The notes below the pieces were generated by a model, which was not told the DNA's origin, did not search any database, and was given only the letters and a program-made list of their open reading frames with translations. Shown here piece after piece: positions 24,296 to 31,837 of a stretch of 64,000 nucleotides of DNA. The translations under genes were made by a program, and so were the position numbers. Each line of letters begins with the position of its first letter. The stretch's first letter is position 1. This DNA is from CAVXEF01 sp963827315 (GTDB lineage: Bacteria; Planctomycetota; Phycisphaerae; Sedimentisphaerales; Anaerobacaceae): NCBI GenBank assembly GCA_963827315.1, contig CAWHAL010000001.1, forward strand, positions 248,001 to 312,000, written 5' to 3'.

Positions 24296-25342
24296 ATGGC
24301 AGATAAAGAGAACTCTGTAAACATTCTGGGCATTGAAACCAGTTGCGATGAGACGGCAGCTGCGGTTGTTGCAGATGGTCAAGTTGTCAAATCCTCCATC
24401 GTAGCCTCACAGACAAAGCTGCACGAAAAATATGGCGGCGTCGTGCCGGAGATTGCCTCCCGTGCCCACATCGAAAAAATATATCCGGTCATAGCTGAAG
24501 CAATTGCACAGGCTAAGGTCGGCAAAGACGACATCGACGCTGTTGCGGTCGCGAATCAGCCGGGCCTGACCATTGCCTTGATAGTCGGCGTTACCGCCGC
24601 CAAGACCCTCGCATTCGTCTGGCAAAAGCCGCTGATAGCAATAAACCACCTGCACGCACATCTGCAATCGGCACTTCTGGAGCAAGATAGTCCGCAGTTA
24701 CCAACCGTAGCTCTGATAGTATCGGGCGGACACACCAGTCTTTACGATTATCATTCGCCCCTTGAACCGAAGCTGCTGGGCTCCACGATTGACGATGCCG
24801 CAGGTGAGGCCTTCGATAAGGTGGCGAGCATCCTGAAATTATCGTATCCGGGCGGCCCAGCCATCGAAGAGACCGCTAAACACGGCAATCCCAGGGCAAT
24901 CAAATTTCCAATATCGATGCTCGGAAAGGACTCGCTGGATTTTTCGTTCAGCGGCATCAAGACCGCCGTGCTGTATTACTGCCGCGGCCAGGATATGAAA
25001 GGCGAAGACAAGGTCGATTCGATGAGCGCTGAGCAAATCGCCGATATTGCCGCCTCATTCCAGGCGGCGGTGGTCGAAGTGCTCGTTAAAAAAACCCAGC
25101 GAGCCGCCGAAAAAATCGACGCAAAGACCGTCCTGCTCGGCGGCGGAGTGGCGGCAAACACGCAGCTTAGAATCGCTTTGCAGCAAATGTGCGATTCGAG
25201 CACCCCGCCGAGAAAACTGCTCGTCGCACCAAAACAGTATTGCACGGACAATGCCGTTATGATAGCCTCGTTGGCGTATCATAAATTCAAAGCAGGACTT
25301 TTTGCAGATTTGACATTAGAGCCGAGAGCAAGCAGTGAATGA
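24296..25342 (+). CDS. tsaD: tRNA N6-adenosine threonylcarbamoyltransferase
   Basis: The catalytic subunit for t6A37 of ANN-decoding tRNAs, working with TsaB, TsaE and TsaC. 348 aa of the ASKHA fold: GIETSCDETA (12-21), PEIASRAH, the metal-binding H118-LHA-H122 motif, and IVSGGHTSLY. The ATG is supported by a promoter that ends six bases before it. The stop at 25342 is followed at once by the inverted-repeat arm of the four-helix-bundle element. Confidence 0.96.
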   Translation: MADKENSVNILGIETSCDETAAAVVADGQVVKSSIVASQTKLHEKYGGVVPEIASRAHIEKIYPVIAEAIAQAKVGKDDIDAVAVANQPGLTIALIVGVTAAKTLAFVWQKPLIAINHLHAHLQSALLEQDSPQLPTVALIVSGGHTSLYDYHSPLEPKLLGSTIDDAAGEAFDKVASILKLSYPGGPAIEETAKHGNPRAIKFPISMLGKDSLDFSFSGIKTAVLYYCRGQDMKGEDKVDSMSAEQIADIAASFQAAVVEVLVKKTQRAAEKIDAKTVLLGGGVAANTQLRIALQQMCDSSTPPRKLLVAPKQYCTDNAVMIASLAYHKFKAGLFADLTLEPRASSE

Positions 25343-25345
25343 GAG

Positions 25346-25397
25346 AAATATCAAAAATTAAAATGCAAAAAGTAAAATGACATATAAAAATGCAAAA
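25346..25397. repeat. Left inverted-repeat arm of the four-helix-bundle element
   Basis: An AT-rich array beginning AAATATCAAAAATTAAA (17 bases) and ending ATGCAAAA. The first 17 bases recur perfectly, reverse-complemented, in the right arm, with further matching words (ACATAT, TGCAAAA). The gene's ATG lies inside this arm. Confidence 0.75.
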
Positions 25398-25761
25398 AAA
25401 TAGAACAAATTTCAAAAACGAGTTTAAGAAACGGCTCTATGATTTTACATTAAAATTAATAAAGTTTCTGGACAAACTGCCGAAGGATAATGTTTCAAAA
25501 AGAATCGGAGACCAGTTACTTCGGAGTGGCACAAGTATTATTGGCAACTATATTGAAGGTCAGGCGGCAAGCAGCAGAAAAGATTTTACCAACTCCTTTA
25601 ATACCTCGCTTAAATCAACAAATGAAAGCAAGTTATGGTTTGCACTGCTTCGTGATAGCGGGCGTATAAAGCCGGAGGAAGTCTCATGGTTTTTAAATGA
25701 ACTCAACGAAATTGCAAATATCTTTGCCTCAAGCATCCTTACACTTAAAGGCAGGAAGTAA
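25390..25761 (+). CDS. Four-helix-bundle protein (S23/23S rRNA IVP family)
   Basis: A 123-aa protein of the TIGR02436 family, first known from ORFs in intervening sequences of 23S rRNA: YDFTLKLIKFLDKLPKDNVS, then RIGDQLLRSGTSIIGNYIEG, then ESKLWFALLRDSG and a final helix. Relatives form pentamers or accompany diversity-generating retroelements (Avd). Biochemical role is unknown. The gene stands alone between tsaD and larB, flanked by long inverted repeats that reach into its start and stop codons, with much higher AT than its neighbours. This is the layout of a mobile unit. Confidence 0.9.
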   Translation: MQKNRTNFKNEFKKRLYDFTLKLIKFLDKLPKDNVSKRIGDQLLRSGTSIIGNYIEGQAASSRKDFTNSFNTSLKSTNESKLWFALLRDSGRIKPEEVSWFLNELNEIANIFASSILTLKGRK

Positions 25762-25812
25762 TTTTGCACTTTGATATGTAATTTTGATATTTAATTTTTG
25801 ATATTTAATTTT
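25759..25812. repeat. Right inverted-repeat arm of the four-helix-bundle element
   Basis: It begins at the gene's own TAA and holds TTTTGCACTTTGATATG, then two 14-base TTTGATATTTAATT units. It is the reverse complement of the left arm over 17 perfect bases plus scattered words, and ends exactly at the larB ATG. Confidence 0.75.
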
Positions 25813-26580
25813 ATGACAGCTGAACAACTGAAAAAATTATTATCACAGGTAAAGAATGGCAAAGTCACCATTGATGAGGCGATTGCAAAACTGCGTCATC
25901 TGCCGTTCGAGGACTTAGGCTTTGCCCACGTGGACCACCATCGCCAGCTTCGCTGCGGCTTTCCAGAAGTAATCTACTGCCCCGGCAAAACCACCGACCA
26001 GATAGTTAAAATATTTTCAGCCCTCGCTGAAAAAGGCGACAATGTCCTCGCCACCCGGGCCGAGGAGAATGTTTTCGAGGCGCTGGCAAAAACAAATAAA
26101 TTTCCGAATGTCCGATATGAAAAGTCGGCTAAGGCAATTGTGCTGGAGCAGAAAAAAATCAAACCTTCGAAATCCGTTATTCCGATAGTTACCGCCGGCA
26201 CCGCCGATTTGCCTGTTGCAGCGGAGGCAAAAGTTACCGCTGAGATTATGGGTCAGCGGACGGAAATAATTCCTGATGTCGGCGTAGCGGGGCTGCACAG
26301 ACTGCTCGGCCATATGGAGCAACTCCGGAATGCGAATGTCATCATTGTCATCGCAGGAATGGAAGGAGCGCTAGCAAGTGTAGTGGGCGGCTTAGTCAGT
26401 TGTCCGGTAATCGCCGTGCCCACCAGCATCGGAACAGGCGCCAGCTTCGGCGGCATCTCGGCACTTTTGACTATGCTCAATAGCTGCGCCGCAGGTGTTA
26501 CCGTCGTCAACATCGACAATGGTTTCTCCGCAGGCGTAGCCGCGACTCTTATAAACAGGAGGATAAAAGCAAGAAAATAA
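25813..26580 (+). CDS. larB: Nickel-pincer cofactor biosynthesis protein LarB
   Basis: A 255-aa carboxylase-hydrolase that converts nicotinic acid adenine dinucleotide to the dicarboxylated mononucleotide precursor of the NPN cofactor. It is PurE-like in its C-terminal half: IVTAGTADLPVAAEA, VGVAGLHRLLG, VIAGMEGALASVVGGLV, PTSIGTGASFGG. N-terminal feature FAHVDHHRQLRCGFPEVIYC. The ATG directly follows the inverted repeat of the preceding element, which leaves it without a recognisable ribosome site. larC and larE are not adjacent. Confidence 0.9.
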   Translation: MTAEQLKKLLSQVKNGKVTIDEAIAKLRHLPFEDLGFAHVDHHRQLRCGFPEVIYCPGKTTDQIVKIFSALAEKGDNVLATRAEENVFEALAKTNKFPNVRYEKSAKAIVLEQKKIKPSKSVIPIVTAGTADLPVAAEAKVTAEIMGQRTEIIPDVGVAGLHRLLGHMEQLRNANVIIVIAGMEGALASVVGGLVSCPVIAVPTSIGTGASFGGISALLTMLNSCAAGVTVVNIDNGFSAGVAATLINRRIKARK

Positions 26581-26606
26581 GAATAGGGACGACATTACCT
26601 CTACCT

Positions 26607-26690
26607 AATATTTTTGGCGAAGCTGCTAACGGTACCTTTCTGCCGCGCCTGCACTGTGGTCAGCGGTATGGTACAGGGAATTGTTCGGTG
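26607..26690 (-). repeat. Weak attC-like palindrome downstream of the zinc-ribbon gene
   Basis: Minus strand: CCGAAC at one end and GTTAGCAG at the other, with paired GTACC/GGTAC and CCGC/GCGG between. It has the AAC/GTT pairing of an attC site but imperfect core boxes. Confidence 0.3.
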
Positions 26691-26714
26691 GTCTACCAAC
26701 ATATTAGTAAAGTG

Positions 26715-26873
26715 TTATTCGCCCTTTAGCCTTTTAAAGAGCGCCTTGACCTGTTCGGCGCACTTCGGACAAAGTACCATCGTTCTTTTCTCACCAGCTA
26801 GGTTTGTTGCAACGACTTTCTCGGTTCTCCCACTCGCACCACACTTTTCACACAGCTTCTTAAAGATACCCAT
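26715..26873 (-). CDS. Small zinc-ribbon protein, 52 aa
   Basis: ATG at 26873, TAA at 26715, read directly. MGIFKKLCEKCGASGRTEKV opens it; CPKC follows at 35-38, so there are two CxxC knuckles (C8/C11 and C35/C38) about 24 residues apart, a treble-clef or ribbon spacing. A basic C-terminal helix (QVKALFKRLKGE) follows. AAGGGA lies upstream. It lies between two attC-like palindromes, so it may be the content of an integron-type gene cassette. Function unknown; the spacing suits binding of one zinc and perhaps nucleic acid. Confidence 0.6.
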   Translation of the reverse strand: MGIFKKLCEKCGASGRTEKVVATNLAGEKRTMVLCPKCAEQVKALFKRLKGE

Positions 26874-26990
26874 TGTTTATCCCTTTCTTGTTGATTATTG
26901 GTTTCATCTTGCCTACAGGCAATCTCCCAACACTTTACCTATTTATTCTCTCCATAATGATATTATCCCTGTCGCACATTTCTGGCAAAG

Positions 26991-27057
26991 CCGCTAATTC
27001 ATTGCTGATAAACTGCGGGCGCCGAAGGCGGCCGTCAGCTTCATCGAATTGTTAGGC
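26991..27057 (-). repeat. attC-like recombination site
   Basis: Minus strand begins GCCTAAC (fits RYYYAAC) and ends in ATTAGCG (near GTTRRRY). Between them are complementary arms (AATTCGATGAAGCTGACGG against CAGTTTATCAGCAATGAATT) and a GCCGCCTTCGGCGCC tip. It follows the stop of the 27125-27925 gene in the same orientation, where an integron cassette carries its attC. Confidence 0.55.
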
Positions 27058-27124
27058 GGTACGCTTGGCATTGCACACGCAATGACCGAGACAATCCCTC
27101 GTCCGCTGGTGCAGACAACCCCTC

Positions 27125-27925
27125 TTAAGGCGACCAACCTCGTGAGTCCTTCAGACGCTGCTTGAGGGCATCCAGATTGCGAAGGCACTTCGACCTCTCC
27201 TCAGGGTCAGACATGCTGGCACAAACGGCCTCTATCATTTCCACATACTTTCCAATCTCGTGTCTGCGTGGTGTGGTCTCTGTGAGGCTACAAAGGACAT
27301 TACACTGCGCATCTTTGTCTCCCAGCGTGACGTACAACTCGTATGCGCGTTTGTACTTCATGTGCGCCGCGTCAAACTGCCCTAAAATACGGTCCTTGCC
27401 TGCGTCTACACGCAACTTCCTCGCCTCTTCTTCCGTATCCTTGTCGCTGCGAAACCGTGGTTTCCGCGGTCTGGCAAGATATATAGACACGAGGCCTGCG
27501 ATGATGACCACCAGAACTGCTCCTAAAAGGCTTGTCACGTAGCCGATGAGCACAACCGACGAGAGAATACCAACCATAACCAACTCGACGGCAATCAGGT
27601 TCAGCCCTGCACGAAGGAAAGGCACTGGCCAAAGCAGAATAGTAAACGGGATCCAGCCGACAGGCGTTTTCAGGACGATGCGGATTCCGTGACGTTTATA
27701 TCCCTCACCCAAGAGCCGGAGTGGGAGGTAACAGCGGTAGAATATGCCTCCTGGCAATTGTGTACACCAACCGATAAACAGGTATGTGATAAACGCTTTG
27801 ACCCACATTGATATTGCCTGAGGTTCCCACCGCATTGCATCATCCTTCTTCAAGCCACTTAACTGCTGATTATATGGCTTCCAGATAAACTCGCTTTCGG
27901 GTCTTTCTTCAAGATAATACTCCAA
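27125..27925 (-). CDS. Membrane protein with C-terminal helical domain, unknown
   Basis: A 266-aa protein not recognised. About 37-55 and 95-150 are hydrophobic (a TPVGWIPFTILLWPVPFLRAG stretch and VMVGILSSVVLIGYVTSLLGAVLVVIIAG), ending in a basic stop-transfer (ARPRKPRFRSDKD). The last 110 residues look like TPR-type helices (GKDRILGQFDAAHMKYKRAY, then YVTLGDKDAQCNVLCSL). An attC-like site 68 bases after its stop suggests cassette origin. Confidence 0.65.
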   Translation of the reverse strand: MEYYLEERPESEFIWKPYNQQLSGLKKDDAMRWEPQAISMWVKAFITYLFIGWCTQLPGGIFYRCYLPLRLLGEGYKRHGIRIVLKTPVGWIPFTILLWPVPFLRAGLNLIAVELVMVGILSSVVLIGYVTSLLGAVLVVIIAGLVSIYLARPRKPRFRSDKDTEEEARKLRVDAGKDRILGQFDAAHMKYKRAYELYVTLGDKDAQCNVLCSLTETTPRRHEIGKYVEMIEAVCASMSDPEERSKCLRNLDALKQRLKDSRGWSP

Positions 27926-28054
27926 CCGCGATACTTCCTAAGCTCGCCTTATTTGATGATTATAAACCTTCTGACCTCAACGCATCAAAAATTTTTTGCA
28001 ATTCATAGGAAACTATCAGCGTATCTGCTGATATTCTTACTCGATACTTTCCAA

Positions 28055-28294
28055 TCAGAATAGTTCTTTAATTAAATCGCCTTTGTTTATTTTGAAGTGG
28101 ATGGCGATATCGCTCAAAATACTACTCAATGTACCTATTTTAAGGTATTTGTGGGCGGGGATAGTAATGTGGTGTTCGCCTTTCACAGTAGTGGTAAGCC
28201 GTATGTGACTGCCGGTTTGCCGGGTTATTTCATAACCGTATTTTTTGAGAAGTTTTGCGAGATCTACGCCGCTGATTTCCCGGGGAAGTTTCAT
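28055..28294 (-). CDS. hicA: HicA-type mRNA interferase toxin
   Basis: A 79-aa dsRBD-like toxin of the YcfA/HicA family: GVDLAKLLKKYGYEITRQTG, then SHIRL with the conserved catalytic His, then HHITIPAHKYLKIGTLSSIL. HicA cleaves mRNA independently of ribosomes. The start overlaps the antitoxin stop by four bases (ATGA), so the pair is translationally coupled. Confidence 0.92.
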   Translation of the reverse strand: MKLPREISGVDLAKLLKKYGYEITRQTGSHIRLTTTVKGEHHITIPAHKYLKIGTLSSILSDIAIHFKINKGDLIKELF

Positions 28295-28497
28295 ATTGCT
28301 ATTACTTCATCTTTTACTATGTGTAAGCGTACAATATGGGGAATTTCCTTTGAATCAAAGTGGCATTTTATCGCATCTTTGATATTTTCTTTTAACTCGT
28401 CTAATGTTTCACCTTCGGTATAAATAGAGTAACCGAGAGATTTAGCGGTGTAACCACCCTCATCAGAATCTTCAACGACAAATATGATTTCACTCAT
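28291..28497 (-). CDS. hicB: HicB-type antitoxin, short form
   Basis: A 68-aa partial-RNase-H-fold antitoxin: EIIFVVEDSDEGGYTAKSLG, then YTEGETLDELKENIKDAI. It lacks the C-terminal DNA-binding domain of full HicB proteins, so autoregulation through HicB alone is doubtful. It precedes hicA. A consensus promoter lies at 28542-28569. Confidence 0.9.
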   Translation of the reverse strand: MSEIIFVVEDSDEGGYTAKSLGYSIYTEGETLDELKENIKDAIKCHFDSKEIPHIVRLHIVKDEVIAI

Positions 28498-28541
28498 AGG
28501 TTTTAATCTCCGCTAAAATCGGCAGATTCTTTTGCTTTTCT

Positions 28542-28569
28542 ATTATAAACCTTCCTGTTTGCTTGTCAA
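28542..28569 (-). promoter_or_regulatory. Consensus promoter of hicBA
   Basis: Minus strand TTGACA (28564-28569), a 16-base spacer, TATAAT (28542-28547): both hexamers are perfect. Its -35 is eight bases from the -35 of the divergent promoter at 28578. Confidence 0.8.
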
Positions 28570-28577
28570 ATCTTTTA

Positions 28578-28606
28578 TTGACCATATCCTGCATTATTTG
28601 TAATAT
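28578..28606 (+). promoter_or_regulatory. Promoter of the NAD(P)HX dehydratase gene
   Basis: TTGACC (28578-28583), a 17-base spacer, TAATAT (28601-28606); the ATG at 28627 leaves a leader of only about 14 bases. Confidence 0.65.
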
Positions 28607-28626
28607 ACTGCTCGGAACGAGCTTGT

Positions 28627-29487
28627 ATGAAATTAATAGAAACGATACCGAAACTAAAACCAAGAAAACCTGACGCTCACAAAGGTGATTTTGGCAAAGT
28701 TTGTATCATTGCCGGCAGTCTCGGCATGAGCGGAGCCGCTGCTCTTGCGGGTCGCTCAGCCCTGCGGGCCGGCGCAGGCCTGGTGCGGGTGGCAACTCCG
28801 AAAGGTATTTTAGCCATAGTCGCTGCGATAGAACCGTCTTTCACCACCATTCCGCTGGCGGAAGATGCCGCCGGCAGAATATCTGCAAAGGCAATCAATG
28901 CCATTCTCGATGCCGTAAACGAAAATGATTGTCTGGCCTTCGGCCCGGGCGTAGGTGTCAGTGCCGCACTTCGAACCATTCTTGAAACACTGCTCGGTCA
29001 GGAAAAACTAAAGCTAATCATAGATGCCGACGGCCTCAACAACCTTGCTTTGATAAAGGATTGGCCTGCCAAAACAAAAGCCAGTCTGATTGTTACGCCT
29101 CATCCCGGCGAGATGAAAAGACTATGGTCGGGATTGTTTAGAGAACCATTGCCGCCGGAAAGACAAAAGCAGGCATCGCAATTAGCACAGCGCACCAAAA
29201 CGGTAGTGGTCCTGAAAGGAGCAGGCACGGTTGTTACCGACGGACAAAAAATCTATGTCAATAAAACCGGCAACCCCGGAATGGCCACAGCCGGTTCAGG
29301 TGACGTACTGACCGGCGTTATGACAGCTCTTGTTGGTCAGGGCCTGAGCAACTTCGATGCCGCAGTCCTGGCCGTTTACATCCACGGATTAGCCGGCGAC
29401 ATCGCAGTAGAGAAAATGGGTCAAATAAGCTTAATCGCCACCGATATAATCCAATCTCTGCCTGATGCTTTCCTGAAACATAAATGA
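28627..29487 (+). CDS. nnrD: ADP-dependent NAD(P)H-hydrate dehydratase
   Basis: A 286-aa ribokinase-like enzyme that repairs hydrated NAD(P)H using ADP. Features: HKGDFGKVCIIAGSLGMSGA, AFGPGVG, IIDADGLNNLA, TPHPGEM and NPGMATAGSGDVLTG. It corresponds to the C-terminal domain of the bifunctional E. coli Nnr; the epimerase domain is absent, so an epimerase must be encoded elsewhere or epimerisation is spontaneous. Confidence 0.94.
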   Translation: MKLIETIPKLKPRKPDAHKGDFGKVCIIAGSLGMSGAAALAGRSALRAGAGLVRVATPKGILAIVAAIEPSFTTIPLAEDAAGRISAKAINAILDAVNENDCLAFGPGVGVSAALRTILETLLGQEKLKLIIDADGLNNLALIKDWPAKTKASLIVTPHPGEMKRLWSGLFREPLPPERQKQASQLAQRTKTVVVLKGAGTVVTDGQKIYVNKTGNPGMATAGSGDVLTGVMTALVGQGLSNFDAAVLAVYIHGLAGDIAVEKMGQISLIATDIIQSLPDAFLKHK

Positions 29488-29530
29488 GCGTTTTTGCTTT
29501 AGACTCAGAAGATATTGTCATAACAATTCG

Positions 29531-29959
29531 ATGAATATCAGGAGCATTGTCTCGTTTTTTTCTAAGCGCAAATGGATTCTTGTTGCGCTGTTCATTGTTA
29601 CGCCGGCTGGGTTCTTATCTAAAAGTTACTCCGGCGCCGGCCACTGGTGGTTTAATGACTACGGAGGAGGATTACTCTATGATGTCTTTTGGTGTCTGGT
29701 CGTATTTTTCTTTGTACCCAAAAAGAAATACGCTGCCCCTATTGCTGTGGTCGTACTGTTAATCACCTGTATCCTCGAAACGCTTCAACTCTGGCATCCG
29801 CCGTTTCTGCAACTGGTGCGTTCGTACTATTTAGGCAGCGCGCTCTTGGGCACCACATTTGTATGGTGGGATTTTCCGCACTACGTCTTAGGCTGTTTTA
29901 TCGGCTGGCTCTGTATGCGGGCAATCTCAAAGAAATCCGACGAACCGAAGCTGCCATAA
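29531..29959 (+). CDS. DUF2809 membrane protein
   Basis: A 142-aa protein with about four membrane segments (14-32, 49-62, 66-85, 113-130). The DUF2809 pattern is visible: LETLQLWHPPFLQLVRSYYLG, then GTTFVWWDFPHYVLGCFIG. Function unknown. It lies 43 bases after the dehydratase gene on the same strand. Confidence 0.85.
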   Translation: MNIRSIVSFFSKRKWILVALFIVTPAGFLSKSYSGAGHWWFNDYGGGLLYDVFWCLVVFFFVPKKKYAAPIAVVVLLITCILETLQLWHPPFLQLVRSYYLGSALLGTTFVWWDFPHYVLGCFIGWLCMRAISKKSDEPKLP

Positions 29960-30097
29960 ATCTAACAACTGATTGACTCTATTACTATCAAACCCGCCGT
30001 TGTGATGGCACCAGCCATATTATTCAAGAAAATCCCACTGAAAGTCCGAAAGAAAAGAATAGTTAGTTATAGGGCATAGGCCCAGCAGGTACTAAAA

Positions 30098-30763
30098 ATG
30101 AAAACTATCACAGCGCAAAAGACTCTTGAGGATACAGTCCCAAGGTTGCAGCTTGAAAGAGCGCTTGTGCCAATCGACGAATTTGCGGCCAGTGAGGGCG
30201 TTTCGAGAAGCGCTATCGAGGACTGGGCAAGGCTGGGGCTTGTGCAGATAAGAAAACATAAGGGCAAAACGTTTGTTGTTGATGTACCGCCCGGCCCTTA
30301 CGACGATTCCTGCCGGTTCCTCAGTAACCGCCAGGAACTAAGCTCCGCAAGTGCACCGCCGAAACCCACAGGCCTCTGGCGGTTCACCGCAATCGTTTCA
30401 GTAATGTGTGCTTTCGCAGCGGTCCTCGCAAGCCTCTGGCTGTATGCTGACCGGCAAGGATTGCTTGACGATGTCACGCTGGCATACGAGAAATTTGACA
30501 AAACAAACAAAAGCTTTATGCTCACTAAACAGCGAGCAGAAATCCTGCAAAACCAGCTCGACGATACAAAAACGGAACTTGACCGACTTAGAGACCAGCT
30601 TGGCCGGTCGCAGGATGAAGTAAAAGATGCTCGCAACCAACTCAATAGCACCAGGCAAAACCTGGCCTCCCTTCACCAGTACAACGCCGAAGCGGCACAG
30701 CGATTGAACGAACAAATCGAAAAATTAACCGAGCTGACAGACGAAACGAGTAAAGGCCGCTAA
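30098..30763 (+). CDS. Membrane-anchored HTH and coiled-coil protein
   Basis: A 221-aa protein of unusual order. Residues about 24-68 resemble a MerR/Xis-type winged helix (ALVPIDEFAASEGVSRSAIE, then DWARLGLVQIRKHKGKTFVV). A linker leads to one membrane helix (about 94-115), then a long periplasmic or cytosolic coiled coil (about 125-215, with RAEILQNQLDDTKTELDRLR). A DNA-binding domain tethered to the membrane suggests positioning of DNA or one-component signalling; neither is shown. It overlaps the convergent bioY by four bases. Confidence 0.8.
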   Translation: MKTITAQKTLEDTVPRLQLERALVPIDEFAASEGVSRSAIEDWARLGLVQIRKHKGKTFVVDVPPGPYDDSCRFLSNRQELSSASAPPKPTGLWRFTAIVSVMCAFAAVLASLWLYADRQGLLDDVTLAYEKFDKTNKSFMLTKQRAEILQNQLDDTKTELDRLRDQLGRSQDEVKDARNQLNSTRQNLASLHQYNAEAAQRLNEQIEKLTELTDETSKGR

Positions 30764-31374
30764 TGGCCGCTTTGGCCGATGCCGTCACCCGCCGAGAGGT
30801 TCAGCATTCCGAGCAATTTCCAGCCTGTCGGCAAAACCACCGCCGCCAATACTATCTTTAAAATGTCGCCAACAATGAAAGGATATAAGCCGACAGTTAA
30901 TACCGTCCTGTTGACACCCATCAGGCAGCACAGCCAGCCAAGGCTGAATGAATACATTACAGCACTGCCAAAAGTCATCGCTAAAATGGTTGTGGTGAAT
31001 CTTCGGTCCCAGCGGTTTTGAGCCAGCAGTCCCGTAACATAAGCAGCGGCGACAAATCCGACCAGATAACCGCCCGTCGGACTCAACAGCACAGCAAAAC
31101 CGCTTCTGCCCAGAGCAAATACAGGTAATCCCGCCAGCCCTTCGATTATGTACGTAAGCACGCACAGACTGCCCCGCCGGCTGCCGAATAGTGCCCCCGC
31201 CATCAGCACCGCAAAGGTCTGGGCCGTGATGGGCACAGGCCCAACAGGGATTGCCAACTGAGCACACAATCCGATGAGAAGCGAGCCGCCAACAATCAAA
31301 GTTGCATCGTAAACCCACGCGAGTTTCTTCTCACAAGGCCGAAAAACATCCGCCAAAGTTACATTTGCCAGCAT
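30760..31374 (-). CDS. bioY: Biotin transporter substrate-binding subunit BioY
   Basis: A 204-aa S-component of an ECF-type biotin transporter, with six membrane segments. Family features: IPVGPVPITAQTFAVLMAGA, LCVLTYIIEGLAGLPVFA, SPTGGYLVGFVAAAYVTG and a final VGDILKI. It can work alone or with EcfA/T units elsewhere. birA, a biotin ligase, is at 51 kb. GGGGTGTAG precedes the ATG. Confidence 0.93.
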   Translation of the reverse strand: MLANVTLADVFRPCEKKLAWVYDATLIVGGSLLIGLCAQLAIPVGPVPITAQTFAVLMAGALFGSRRGSLCVLTYIIEGLAGLPVFALGRSGFAVLLSPTGGYLVGFVAAAYVTGLLAQNRWDRRFTTTILAMTFGSAVMYSFSLGWLCCLMGVNRTVLTVGLYPFIVGDILKIVLAAVVLPTGWKLLGMLNLSAGDGIGQSGH

Positions 31375-31455
31375 ATCTACACCCCTACAAAAAATCCAAA
31401 ATTATCGGCAGCTATTGTATAATTGAAAGCAGGGCCAGTCAACAGGTCAAATCAA

Positions 31456-31671
31456 GTGTCCTCGCAAAAACAGCCTCCCAAATGCCGTTCCTGCGGTATT
31501 TCCCAGCAGGTAGCGCCGGCGGGATTCGGCTTACCGATGATGCTAAGGGTTTTCACTGGCTACTTTCAGGAAATTCCTGACCCTTATAAACTTATAAAAA
31601 AGATTGCGATTCAAGAAAAGCAAAGTATCGGGCCGATAATAAATTTGATATCAGAGGGTAGCAACTGCTGA
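31456..31671 (+). CDS. Possible small CxxC protein
   Basis: An open frame of 71 aa from GTG (or 82 from TTG at 31423) between divergent bioY and the response regulators. It reads VSSQKQPPKCRSCGISQQ at the start, has a hydrophobic middle (GLPMMLRVFTGYF) and ends GSNC. No family is recognised and the ribosome site is weak. The rest of the 31375-31837 gap holds a TATACT -10 (31793-31798) bracketed by TGAGTGC/GCACTCA. Confidence 0.3.
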   Translation: MSSQKQPPKCRSCGISQQVAPAGFGLPMMLRVFTGYFQEIPDPYKLIKKIAIQEKQSIGPIINLISEGSNC

Positions 31672-31837
31672 ACGTATTGTCGGCCAACGTACGCTGACCC
31701 GATCGGCAGGTATGGAAGATACAGAGAGGAAATTATATTCTGGGGGCGTTTTGAGTGCTTAAGGAGGGACCGGAAGTAAAAATTTGCCGTACTATACTTA
31801 AAGGTACCCACGAGGCACTCAGAAGTCCGGGGGAAAT

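Noticed and set aside
26614..26997. 127-aa + strand frame
   Set aside because: Antisense to the two-CxxC zinc-ribbon gene, which has the better ribosome site and motif.
26994..27188. Open frame ending MKLTAAFGARSLSAMN
   Set aside because: Its C-terminal part is simply the attC-like palindrome read as protein and the rest is antisense to a better gene.
30760..31400. Biotin operator or riboswitch at bioY
   Set aside because: No BirA-type palindrome was found upstream of bioY, and the BirA here lacks a DNA-binding domain.
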